A stretch of DNA of 64,000 bases from Acuticoccus sp039189655 (GTDB taxonomy: Bacteria; Pseudomonadota; Alphaproteobacteria; Rhizobiales; Amorphaceae): NCBI GenBank assembly GCA_039189655.1, contig JBCCYN010000001.1, positions 42,887 through 106,886 on the forward strand. Direction: 5' to 3'. Both the position numbers and the translations under genes were made by a program. Positions 7,913 to 15,793 of the stretch are shown here, piece after piece (within the stretch, counting starts at the first letter, position 1; every line of letters begins with the position of its first letter). The notes beneath the pieces were generated by a model. It saw only the letters and a list, made by a program, of their open reading frames with translations. It was not told the origin of the DNA and made no database searches.

Positions 7913-9453
7913 GGTCCATCAGCCGCAACGCCAAAGTTTTTGAGGCCCAGCCGCGCCAGTTGCTCCGGCGGGCATCCATCGGCGTCGAGACAGCTGCGCA
8001 ATAGTGCGAGTAGGCGATCTCTCTCAATCACCTCCTCGTCCCACAAATTGCGTGTCTGGCCAGGATCAACCGATCTATTGAACAGAAAATTTTCGTGCGT
8101 GCGCGCATCAATGGTGATCGGAAGCTTCCAGAGCGGGTAAGGGATCGTCGGATCGAAGTAATCCTGATCCACCGGAACATCCGGCATGGCGCCGACCCGT
8201 CCATCGACCGGGTTGTCGACGATGAGTGGTCGGGCGATCATCGTCGAATAGGAAAACAGCGGCTCCCCCTGCTTGGGCGAGCAAAACAAAGTCCATGTCC
8301 CGTCGGTGATGCAAACGCCCTGGCCAAAAGTGCCGTAGGTGATTTCACCGCGGGGTGGTTCGCCGCGCTCGATGAGCGGCCATAGGCTGCGCGAATGGCG
8401 TGTGTGCGCCGGAGGCGTCCCGCCAGCGACCTCGATAACGGTTGAAAATAGGTCCACCGTTTGGGTCAGGGCATCCACCCGGGCACCGTTGCCTGGCGCA
8501 TGGGGATGCCACACCATCATGGGAATATTGGCGTGGCTATCGTAGTGCGGGTATTGCTTTCCGAAGACGCCGCGTTCGCCCAGGTCATGGCCATGATCGG
8601 TGGTAAATATTACGCAGGTGTTGTCCCACAGCTGTTGTTCATCGAGCTTGTCAAGCAATACGCCCAGCCAACGATCAGTCATCGTCGTCTTGCCGTAGTA
8701 CTGCGCCTTCAAATAGGCGAGTTCATCGGATGATGTCTGCGCCATAAATCTGTCAAGATCGGCATAGACCTGGTAGGGAGGCCAGATATTATAGTCCTCG
8801 GCCCCGCCCTTGAGTCCCTCCGTGTACATGGACGCGTAGGGTTCAGGCACGTGAAACGGCTCATGGACGTCGAAACTTTCCACTTGCAGAAAGAAGTTAC
8901 CGCGGCTGGAATTCTTCTCGAGCCAGTCCACAGCCGTTGAAAACGTCTTTGCTGGGAAGAAATCTTCTTCGGAGTCAAAGTCTTTGACGTTCTCATAATA
9001 CTGTCGCATGTGGTACGGAGAGCGAAACTCGCTCATCTTGTCCACCCAACCCGGCACTTCTCCGGCCCGTGGAAGCATATAGTAATCGGTCTCATGACCG
9101 CGGATCATGTCGAGTGTCATGAACGACTGCATGTATCCGTTCGCAGTCTCTTCCCAGTAGTGATAATGATCCGTCACAAGGCCGGTATTGTAGCCGATGG
9201 CTTGGAGTTCCCGCGGGAGACGAGGGTCGAAAAGTTCAAGCGAACCCCACGGCCGCCAAAGAAACTCCTTACGACCGGAAAAAATTTCTCGCCTAGCGGG
9301 CATGCAAGGAAGGCTGGCAATAAAGTGATTGTCAAAGACAAACGATTTCTTCGCAAGTCTTGTGAGGTTTGGTGTTCGGCATACGGTATTGGGATCGTAT
9401 ACCTCTAGCGCCGCTTTGTTCAGGCTGTCGACAAGGATCAGGATGATGTTCAT
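7909..9453 (-). CDS. Sulfatase (formylglycine-dependent family)
   Basis: 514-aa alkaline-phosphatase-fold hydrolase with a Cys-type sulfatase signature, CMPARREIFSG (Cys50), matching CxPxR though with Ala in place of the common Ser. Other landmarks are an N-terminal metal Asp in LVDSLN and DHGHDLGE near residue 290. It would hydrolyse a sulfate ester, or possibly a phosphonate or phosphate ester, after Cys-to-formylglycine conversion. No signal peptide is seen, so it appears cytoplasmic. I chose the ATG at 9453 because a GGGAGGA ribosome site lies just upstream. It leads the leftward operon with thiolase-like, DUF35 and MaoC genes. Confidence 0.86.
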   Translation of the reverse strand: MNIILILVDSLNKAALEVYDPNTVCRTPNLTRLAKKSFVFDNHFIASLPCMPARREIFSGRKEFLWRPWGSLELFDPRLPRELQAIGYNTGLVTDHYHYWEETANGYMQSFMTLDMIRGHETDYYMLPRAGEVPGWVDKMSEFRSPYHMRQYYENVKDFDSEEDFFPAKTFSTAVDWLEKNSSRGNFFLQVESFDVHEPFHVPEPYASMYTEGLKGGAEDYNIWPPYQVYADLDRFMAQTSSDELAYLKAQYYGKTTMTDRWLGVLLDKLDEQQLWDNTCVIFTTDHGHDLGERGVFGKQYPHYDSHANIPMMVWHPHAPGNGARVDALTQTVDLFSTVIEVAGGTPPAHTRHSRSLWPLIERGEPPRGEITYGTFGQGVCITDGTWTLFCSPKQGEPLFSYSTMIARPLIVDNPVDGRVGAMPDVPVDQDYFDPTIPYPLWKLPITIDARTHENFLFNRSVDPGQTRNLWDEEVIERDRLLALLRSCLDADGCPPEQLARLGLKNFGVAADGP

Positions 9454-9577
9454 GCGTCCTCCCGTGGGACTAAGCGACACGGCTTCTGCAGATCAACAAG
9501 ATCATCGTGATTGACAGTCCGAGACGAACAAAAGGGTCCTTTGGCGGCGACCAACACAGCTACGCAGTACCAGCACG

Positions 9578-9591
9578 GTCAATTAATTGAC
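9578..9591. promoter_or_regulatory. Perfect 14-bp palindrome upstream of the sulfatase operon
   Basis: GTCAATTAATTGAC is a perfect inverted repeat about 125 bp upstream of the sulfatase ATG, within the 370-bp divergent gap (9454-9823) to the DNA glycosylase. I see no gene in that gap. Its left edge on the minus strand includes TTGTCA, a possible -35 element. It is a good candidate for a dimeric repressor or activator site; no cognate regulator gene is adjacent. Confidence 0.45.
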
Positions 9592-9823
9592 AAGGGATAT
9601 TTTGTGGTCGCAGCGCCGCCCACGATGGAGCACAAAGCTTAGCTTTCATAGCCCTCTAGCGACCGGATTTACCCGAACCATTCGTTTGTGTGGTGCCCGC
9701 GGGTGATCCTGACTCACCGGTTCGCAGACCGGCGAGAGGTCATCGCACCTGCCCAATTGATCGGGCCAACAGGGTCGAGTTTTTGGGGTTGTGTCGCGGT
9801 GTTCGCCGCGCTCTAACGCGCCG

Positions 9824-10498
9824 ATGGATGAAAGGATCACCTGCGAGCGCGATCTTGAGACGGCGGCACAGGCGCTTGCGCGGGCCGATAGCCGTTTGGA
9901 GAGGCCGCTTGCCGCCGTTGGCCCGCTTCCATTGCGCCTCATGCCTGCCGGTCTTGAAGGTTTGTTGCGCATCGTGGTCGGCCAACAACTCTCCGTGGCC
10001 TCGGCAAAGGCGGTCTGGGCCAAAGTGGAGGGAGAGTTTCCGGACCTCAACGCGGACGACATTGCCCAGGCCCATGAGACGCGTTTCCGCGCCGCCGGGC
10101 TCTCGCGCCAGAAAACCCGAACCTTCCGCGCTGTCGCAGAGGCCGTTTGCGCGGGCCTCGACCTCACCAACCTCGTTGATGAAGACGCCCCAGCGGCGAG
10201 CGAAAAACTTGTCGCCATTTCTGGTGTCGGTCCATGGACGGCGGAGCTCTACTTGATGTTCTGCGCCGGCCACCCGGATATTTTGCCCGTGGGCGATCTT
10301 GCCGTGCGGCGTGGTGCCCGGAGCGCGCTCGGCCTCGACAGTGAGCCGGGGGCTGCAGACCTTGCTGAAATCGGGCTTTCCTGGTCCCCCCACAGAAGCA
10401 CCGCTGCCCGCCTCTTTTGGGCGCACTATAAGCTTCCGAGACCGGAAGAGTGCGCGGGGCGCGTGGAGGATGCCGCGAACGAAGGCTTCCCGCTGTGA
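9824..10498 (+). CDS. DNA-3-methyladenine glycosylase II (AlkA-like, HhH-GPD)
   Basis: 224-aa base-excision repair enzyme that removes alkylated purines. The helix-hairpin-helix is visible at residues 131-142 (AISGVGPWTAEL) and the catalytic Asp158 sits in PVGDLAV. VGQQLSVASA near residue 52 is the usual DNA-binding core. An upstream GTG at 9791 is in frame, but the ATG at 9824 gives a standard N-terminus. The stop overlaps the next gene's GTG (GTGA), so glycosylase and esterase are translationally coupled. Confidence 0.88.
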   Translation: MDERITCERDLETAAQALARADSRLERPLAAVGPLPLRLMPAGLEGLLRIVVGQQLSVASAKAVWAKVEGEFPDLNADDIAQAHETRFRAAGLSRQKTRTFRAVAEAVCAGLDLTNLVDEDAPAASEKLVAISGVGPWTAELYLMFCAGHPDILPVGDLAVRRGARSALGLDSEPGAADLAEIGLSWSPHRSTAARLFWAHYKLPRPEECAGRVEDAANEGFPL

Positions 10499-11133
10499 GC
10501 GCGCTGTCGGGTCCAAGGCGCCCCCCGGCCACCGGTGGCGCCCCCGATTGCATCATCGTGTTCCTTCATGGCTACGGCGCCAATGGCGAGGACCTCCTTT
10601 CCCTGTCGGACATGTTTTCGCTGGTCCTCCCGGGAGCGCTCTTTGTCGCGCCGGACGCACCGCAAGAGATGGGCATGGGCGGACGAGCCTGGTTCCCGCT
10701 GACCATGCGCGATCCTTCCGAGTATGCGCGCGGTGTTGCCGCGGCGGGCCCTGCTCTGGAGCGCGGCATCGAAGATGAACTCGATCGCCACGGCCTTCCT
10801 GAACACCGCCTCGCCCTCATCGGTTTCAGCCAAGGCACGATGATGGCGCTGCACGTAGCCTACCGGTTGCGTGCGCCGGTTGCCGGGGTTGTGGGGTTTT
10901 CCGGTCTTTGCGCCGGGGCTGACGATGGTTTGAAGGCGGCGCCAACATTGCTGGTGCACGGCACGGGCGACCAGGTGGTGCCCGCCATGTTGACCCTTGA
11001 AGCGGCGCAGACGCTCGCCGGCAAGGGCATACCTGTGGAATGGCACCTCATCGCAGGTCTTGGCCACGGCATCGATGAAACCGGAATTTCCATGGCCGTT
11101 TCGCACGTTGCGCAATGCCTGAAGGGCCGCTGA
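10495..11133 (+). CDS. Phospholipase/carboxylesterase-type alpha/beta hydrolase
   Basis: 212-aa serine esterase. The triad is readable: Ser112 in GFSQG, Asp159 in HGTGDQVVP and His191 in GLGHGID, with an oxyanion loop at FLHGYGANGED. The family hydrolyses carboxylic or thioesters of lysophospholipids and similar small substrates. The frame is open upstream, but the GTG at 10495 overlaps the glycosylase TGA as GTGA and begins just before the first beta-strand. It is cytoplasmic, with no signal peptide. Confidence 0.88.
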   Translation: MSALSGPRRPPATGGAPDCIIVFLHGYGANGEDLLSLSDMFSLVLPGALFVAPDAPQEMGMGGRAWFPLTMRDPSEYARGVAAAGPALERGIEDELDRHGLPEHRLALIGFSQGTMMALHVAYRLRAPVAGVVGFSGLCAGADDGLKAAPTLLVHGTGDQVVPAMLTLEAAQTLAGKGIPVEWHLIAGLGHGIDETGISMAVSHVAQCLKGR

Positions 11134-11232
11134 CCCCTTCCCAAACCCACCCGGCTTCACATATCCGTCACGTTGGCGCACGATAGATGCAGTGTTCTAT
11201 CGGTGATTCGACGGCAAGATGGAGACGGTCAG

Positions 11233-11790
11233 ATGACCATCGCGGGCCATCCCGATGCGCATCCGACGCTGGTACTCAACGCTGATTACCGGCCGCTGAG
11301 CTACTATCCCCTGTCGTTGTGGTCATGGCAGGACGCCATCAAAGCCGTCTTTCTGGATAGGGTGAATATCGTCTCGGAGTACACCGCCGAGGTGCGCAGT
11401 CCGTCTTTTCGGATGCGTCTGCCTTCGGTTGTATCTCTGAAGACCTACATCAGACCGGCGCGCTTTCCGGCATTCACGCGGTTCAATGTATTTTTGCGTG
11501 ACAAGTTCGAGTGCCAGTATTGCGGAGCGTCCGACGACTTAACGTTCGACCATCTGGTGCCGCGCTCCCGGGGCGGCATGACCACCTGGGACAACGTGAT
11601 CACAGCCTGCTCCCCCTGTAACCTGCGCAAGGGCAACAAGAGTTGCCGGGTGGCGGACATGTTTCCGCGCCAGGATCCATTCCGCCCCACGGTGCACGAC
11701 CTTCACAACAATGGTCGCCTTTTTCCACCCAACTATCTCCACGAGAGTTGGATGGATTTCCTCTACTGGGATACGGAGCTGGAGCCGTAG
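11233..11790 (+). CDS. HNH endonuclease
   Basis: 185-aa HNH nuclease family protein common in alphaproteobacterial chromosomes. The core is visible with its zinc-binding cysteines (CQYCG and CSPC), the catalytic FDHLVPRSRGG, and the Asn of TTWDNVITAC. An N-terminal domain of about 90 residues (VLNADYRPLSYYP) precedes it. The ATG at 11233 has GGAGA about ten bases upstream and starts where family members usually start. It stands alone with no restriction or phage genes nearby, so a housekeeping DNA-processing role is likelier than mobile-element defence. Confidence 0.85.
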   Translation: MTIAGHPDAHPTLVLNADYRPLSYYPLSLWSWQDAIKAVFLDRVNIVSEYTAEVRSPSFRMRLPSVVSLKTYIRPARFPAFTRFNVFLRDKFECQYCGASDDLTFDHLVPRSRGGMTTWDNVITACSPCNLRKGNKSCRVADMFPRQDPFRPTVHDLHNNGRLFPPNYLHESWMDFLYWDTELEP

Positions 11791-11957
11791 CGGCGAAGCT
11801 TGCTGCGGCGCCGAACCGGGCCTAATCTTGCCGAGCGCCAACCGAGTGGTTTGGCCGCGCACACCAATTCCTGTCCCTTGACGAACAGCTCGAACTTTGG
11901 CGATTGGCGAGCCCTGTTGCGCGTCACCTGACGTGGCCGAACCGAAACGGAGCATCC

Positions 11958-12401
11958 ATGCACTATCTTCACACCATGGTCCGCATCTCCGATGTTGAGG
12001 AATCGCTGGACTTTTACTGCAACAAGCTCGGATTGCGCGAAGTGCGCCGGGTGGAAAGCGAAAAAGGCCGATTCACCCTGATCTTCCTCGCTGCGTCCCA
12101 CGACATGGAAAGCGCCCAAAGCGATGCGAAGAGCCCGATGGTCGAACTCACCTACAACTGGGAGCCGGAAAGCTACTCGGGCGGGCGCAATTTTGGCCAC
12201 CTCGCCTTTCGTGTCGACGACATCTACGCCACCTGCCAGCGCCTGATGGATGGGGGCGTAACCATCAATCGACCGCCACGCGATGGGCATATGGCGTTCG
12301 TAAAATCCCCCGACGGGATTTCCGTGGAGCTTCTGCAAGCTGGTGACGCAAAGCCGCCAGCAGAGCCCTGGGCGTCGATGGAAAACACCGGCAACTGGTA
12401 A
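11958..12401 (+). CDS. gloA: Glyoxalase I (lactoylglutathione lyase)
   Basis: 147-aa VOC-fold metalloenzyme that turns the methylglyoxal-glutathione hemithioacetal into S-lactoylglutathione. Conserved pieces are HTMVRISDVEESLDFY at the N-terminus (first His ligand), VELTYNWEPE (Glu ligand), FGHLAFRVDD (His ligand) and VELLQ near the end (Glu ligand). The ATG at 11958 is preceded by GGAG and removes a non-homologous upstream extension. A strong stem-loop lies just after the stop. Confidence 0.93.
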   Translation: MHYLHTMVRISDVEESLDFYCNKLGLREVRRVESEKGRFTLIFLAASHDMESAQSDAKSPMVELTYNWEPESYSGGRNFGHLAFRVDDIYATCQRLMDGGVTINRPPRDGHMAFVKSPDGISVELLQAGDAKPPAEPWASMENTGNW

Positions 12402-12413
12402 TTTTTCGCCCCA

Positions 12414-12437
12414 CAACCCGGCCTACCGGCCGGGTTG
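12414..12437. terminator. Strong stem-loop between convergent gloA and SDHAF4-like genes
   Basis: Perfect 10-bp stem CAACCCGGCC with TACC loop and GGCCGGGTTG, 12 bases after the gloA stop. It lies between convergent genes and could stop transcription from both sides. Neither side has a proper U-tract, so it may act as an mRNA 3'-end stabiliser instead. Confidence 0.5.
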
Positions 12438-12486
12438 AGCCCGTGGCCCGCACCCGTAGCCAAGCCCGCACAGGGCAAACACCGCG

Positions 12487-12684
12487 TCAAAAATCCGTGG
12501 CGATGCCCTTCACTTCCCAATCACCGAAACGCACCGGCTCGGGACCGTCTCGTCCACCCTGTTCTGGCGGTTGATCGCCCGCCGATTTTGTCTCGGCTTC
12601 GGTCGCCTTGAGCCGGCGCTCCTCGGCTTCGCGCAGGGCACGTTTCGCCGCTTCCGTCAGCGTCGGTCGTCGCGTTTGTTCCAT
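12487..12684 (-). CDS. DUF1674 / SDHAF4-type succinate dehydrogenase assembly factor
   Basis: 65-aa protein whose C-terminal half has the conserved GRDGPEPVRFGDWE block ending in GIATDF, the signature of DUF1674, the bacterial counterpart of mitochondrial SDHAF4. In mitochondria this factor binds and protects flavinylated SdhA before complex II assembly. The N-terminal half is a charged helix (TEAAKRALREAEERR). It stands alone here, with no sdh genes in view. The 184 bases from here to the next gene hold no gene I can support. Confidence 0.88.
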   Translation of the reverse strand: MEQTRRPTLTEAAKRALREAEERRLKATEAETKSAGDQPPEQGGRDGPEPVRFGDWEVKGIATDF

Positions 12685-12868
12685 CGCTCCAAGATGGCGT
12701 TTCTTCTCGCGGTGATCAACTCCGAGCGATCAGCGGCCAATCGGAGGTCCAAGCGTTGTGCCAGCGCCGCTTTCGCGCCGAAGACACTCGCGGGCTTAGG
12801 GTCGCGAAACGGCATCATGAGGATTTTCCCGGTGGATACCGGGGAGGCCTTACGCCGCACCGCGGGAC

Positions 12869-13942
12869 ATGGCGGCCAAACAACGGTATGGCAGGTTCGC
12901 TCCGCAAACGGAGGGTGTACTTGCCGTGGACGCTTTTCCTGAGTTCGTTGCGCCGCCGCGCCATGTTTTGTCGTCCAGCCAGTTCGACAGAGCGTTTCTC
13001 GATTATATCTACACGCTCACCACCACCATTCGCCGGTTCGACAAAAGCCGCGAGGGCCTCGCCTATTTGCAGAGTCTGCTGCCCCATAAGCGGGCCATGC
13101 TCTACTTCACGCAACCATCGACCCGTACTTTCCTGTCGTTCCAGTCCGCCTGCCATATTCTGGGGATCACCGCGTCGGAAATCAGGGATGCGTCCACGTC
13201 GTCGGAGCGCAAGGGCGAGAGCGTTGAGGATTCGCTGCGCACCTTCTCGTCCTATGTGGACCTCATCATCATGCGCTCGCCCATACCGCGGCTTTGCGAG
13301 CGCATCGCCGGGATGCTCGACGCAACACCGCGGCCTGTTCCCATCATCAATGCCGGCTCGGGCCCGGACGAGCACCCCACCCAAGCACTCCTCGACATCT
13401 ATACGCTGTCGCGCAGCCTGAAAGACCGCGGCGGCATTGATGGCAAAACCATCTGTATGGTGGGCGACCTCAAACGCGGGCGCACAGTGCGCTCCCTCGC
13501 CCGGCTCCTCACCAACTACGAGGGCGTCAAAATCCTGTTTGCCTCGCCAGCAGCGTTCCGTATCGCGGACGACCTGCGCGATGAATTGACCGCCGCCAAC
13601 ACGGTCTTTGAGGAAACCGACACCTTTACCGATGCCATTGCGCAAGCGGACGCGGTTTATATGACCCGCATCCAGGACGAGTACGATGGCGCTGCCGGGG
13701 ACGGCGCGGACGCGGCGCAGGAATACAAACGCTTCCATCTTCGACGCGAGCACCTACCGCTTCTCAAGTCAGATTGCGCAATCTTGCATCCACTACCCCG
13801 CCGCGATGAGCTGGATGCCGGCATCGACCGGGATCCGCGGGCCAAATACTGGCGTCAGGAGCGCAACGGCATGTGGGTCCGTGTGGCGCTCATGACCATG
13901 CTTTTCGGCGTCGATGACCGGGTTCAGCTCCCCGATCTTTGA
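12869..13942 (+). CDS. pyrB: Aspartate carbamoyltransferase
   Basis: 357-aa transcarbamoylase of de novo pyrimidine synthesis, making N-carbamoyl-aspartate. Carbamoyl-phosphate residues are visible in PSTRTFLSF, then SSERKGES (the Ser and Lys loop), HPTQALLDIY, GDLKRGRTVRSLA and HPLPRRDE. It is about 45 residues longer than typical PyrB, owing to an N-terminal lead and an Ala/Gly/Asp-rich insertion near residue 275. It stands alone rather than next to pyrC, and no regulatory pyrI is seen. A divergent paralogue acting on another amino acid cannot be excluded. Confidence 0.85.
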   Translation: MAAKQRYGRFAPQTEGVLAVDAFPEFVAPPRHVLSSSQFDRAFLDYIYTLTTTIRRFDKSREGLAYLQSLLPHKRAMLYFTQPSTRTFLSFQSACHILGITASEIRDASTSSERKGESVEDSLRTFSSYVDLIIMRSPIPRLCERIAGMLDATPRPVPIINAGSGPDEHPTQALLDIYTLSRSLKDRGGIDGKTICMVGDLKRGRTVRSLARLLTNYEGVKILFASPAAFRIADDLRDELTAANTVFEETDTFTDAIAQADAVYMTRIQDEYDGAAGDGADAAQEYKRFHLRREHLPLLKSDCAILHPLPRRDELDAGIDRDPRAKYWRQERNGMWVRVALMTMLFGVDDRVQLPDL

Positions 13943-14078
13943 GCCGGCGCGCTTCTCTGCGGCGTGGAACTATGTGGCGCTTCGGACCGCACGGAAACCC
14001 GAAGACTGAAGCCATACTGGGCGAACCCATGGGCGCGTGACCCGCCCTCTGCGCACAAGAATCCGCCGGCGGTGATCG

Positions 14079-15503
14079 TCAGAAGCCAGCTTCCCGCTGA
14101 GGACCGTCGCTTTCTATCGGCATATTCAGCTGGTGGAAGTGGAGAAGCTCCTTGATGAAGTGGCGCGCCCAACTCGAGGCCGTGTTGGTCATCACCTTTT
14201 CATAGAGCGGGCGGAACCGGCCCTTTCGTTCATCAAGGGGCATTTGGATAGCCGCACGGAGCGCTTCGGCAAGTTCGTCGATGGAGTATGGATTGACGAT
14301 CAGTGCCTCGCGCATTTCTTCGGCGGCACCTGCAAAGCGCGACAGGAGGAGCACCCCCGGGTCTTCCGGATCCTGGGCGGCGATGTACTCCTTGGCGACC
14401 AAATTCATGCCATCCCGCAGCGGTGTTACCAGGCCCACCGCCGACGCGCGATAAATCCCGGCCAACGAGCGGCGTGGGAAGGTCCGGCCGAGAAACTGGA
14501 TCGGTGTCCAATCAAGGTCGGAAAACTGACTGTTGATCCGGCCGGACAACCCCTCCAGCAGCCTTTGAATTTGGGTGTAGGCCCGCACTTCGGAGCGCGA
14601 CGGGGGCGAAATCTGGAGGAGCGACACCTCGCCTTTGTGCTCCGGATAAAGCTCCAACAGCTTTTCAAAGGCCAGGAAGCGCTCCGGAAGCCCCTTAGAA
14701 TAGTCGATCCTGTCGACCCCAACGATTTGCTTGCGGTCCTGGAGCTCAGAGCGGATGAGGGCGAGGTTTTCCCCGCCTTCTTTCGTCTGATGAAAGCCAG
14801 AGAATGCCTCCGCGTCGATACCGATCGGGAATGCCGCCGCATGGGCCCTGCGCCCAAACGCTGAAAGCGCGCCATCGGCCTCGCGGGTGCCGCCAGCTTC
14901 CTCAAAAATGTAGCGCTCGAACGCGGCAAGGTGGTTGCCGGTCTGAAAGCCGACGAGATCGTAGGCGAGAAGGGCGTGGGCAATTTTCTTGTGGTTCGGC
15001 AAAGCCGTCAGCACTTCGGGCACCGGAAAAGGGATGTGCAGGAAGTAGCCGATGGGGTTTTTGACGCCCGCCGCGCGCAGCATGTCGCCCAGCAGGAAGA
15101 AGTGGTAGTCCTGCACCCAAACCACGTCATCGGGCCGCAAGAGCGGCACAAGGCGCTGGGCAAAGCGCTCGTTGACCCGGCGATAGCCCTCCTCAAAGCG
15201 GCGGTCGAAATCGGTGAGATCGAGGCGGTAGTGAAGGGTTGGCCAGAGCGCACGGTTGGCGAAGCCGGCATAAAACTCGTCGTAGTCCACCTGGGCCATG
15301 TCGATGGTGGCGGTGGAAACATTGCCCTCTTCGGCGAACCTCAGCGCACCATAGGTACCCTCTTCCGACACCGCGCCGGACCAGCCGAACCAAAGCCCGC
15401 CCCGGTCGCGCAGGACATCCACAAGAGCCACCGCAAGCCCGCCCGCCCGGCCGGTATCGGTGAGGGGGCCAACGCGGTTCGACACAATCACGACACGCTG
15501 CAT
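14079..15503 (-). CDS. otsA: Trehalose-6-phosphate synthase
   Basis: 474-aa GT20 glycosyltransferase that joins UDP-glucose to glucose-6-phosphate. Landmarks: VIVSNRVGP at the N-terminus, GLWFGWSG, VWVQDYHFFLLG, HIPFPVPE, VDRIDYSKGLPERF and the nucleotide-binding RDGMNLVAKEYIA. The open frame extends 88 codons upstream, but the ATG at 15503 follows a GAGGGG ribosome site and gives exactly the usual length. No phosphatase gene (otsB) is adjacent. The product is an osmoprotectant precursor. It is divergent from the hydantoinase genes across a 290-bp gap. Confidence 0.93.
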   Translation of the reverse strand: MQRVVIVSNRVGPLTDTGRAGGLAVALVDVLRDRGGLWFGWSGAVSEEGTYGALRFAEEGNVSTATIDMAQVDYDEFYAGFANRALWPTLHYRLDLTDFDRRFEEGYRRVNERFAQRLVPLLRPDDVVWVQDYHFFLLGDMLRAAGVKNPIGYFLHIPFPVPEVLTALPNHKKIAHALLAYDLVGFQTGNHLAAFERYIFEEAGGTREADGALSAFGRRAHAAAFPIGIDAEAFSGFHQTKEGGENLALIRSELQDRKQIVGVDRIDYSKGLPERFLAFEKLLELYPEHKGEVSLLQISPPSRSEVRAYTQIQRLLEGLSGRINSQFSDLDWTPIQFLGRTFPRRSLAGIYRASAVGLVTPLRDGMNLVAKEYIAAQDPEDPGVLLLSRFAGAAEEMREALIVNPYSIDELAEALRAAIQMPLDERKGRFRPLYEKVMTNTASSWARHFIKELLHFHQLNMPIESDGPQREAGF

Positions 15504-15793
15504 GGGAGCCCCTCGGTACTGCAAGTCCTTCTTAAAGCACTGCTGACGCCCTTGAGGGAAGGCTGCAGGTCGTTGTTTGGTGACGCCCTGAGAATGCGAC
15601 GGTGCGTAGGAATTTGCTGGCAAGGTTGACGCGAGGCAAAGGCTGACGCGCGCTGACCGGCACACGATTAGATCTTGGGGAGAAATCGCGTGGGCAAAAC
15701 CTTCGCCTCGCAAGGGGACATTGCCAGACGGCCGAAGAGTTTTGGACCGCTCGCCATCGGCCCCCAAAGGATTCGGACGGATGGAGGCCGTGG

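Noticed and set aside
12657..12860. 67-codon leftward frame upstream of the DUF1674 gene
   Set aside because: No recognisable motif, no clear ribosome site, and it overlaps the DUF1674 start in another frame; too weak to annotate.
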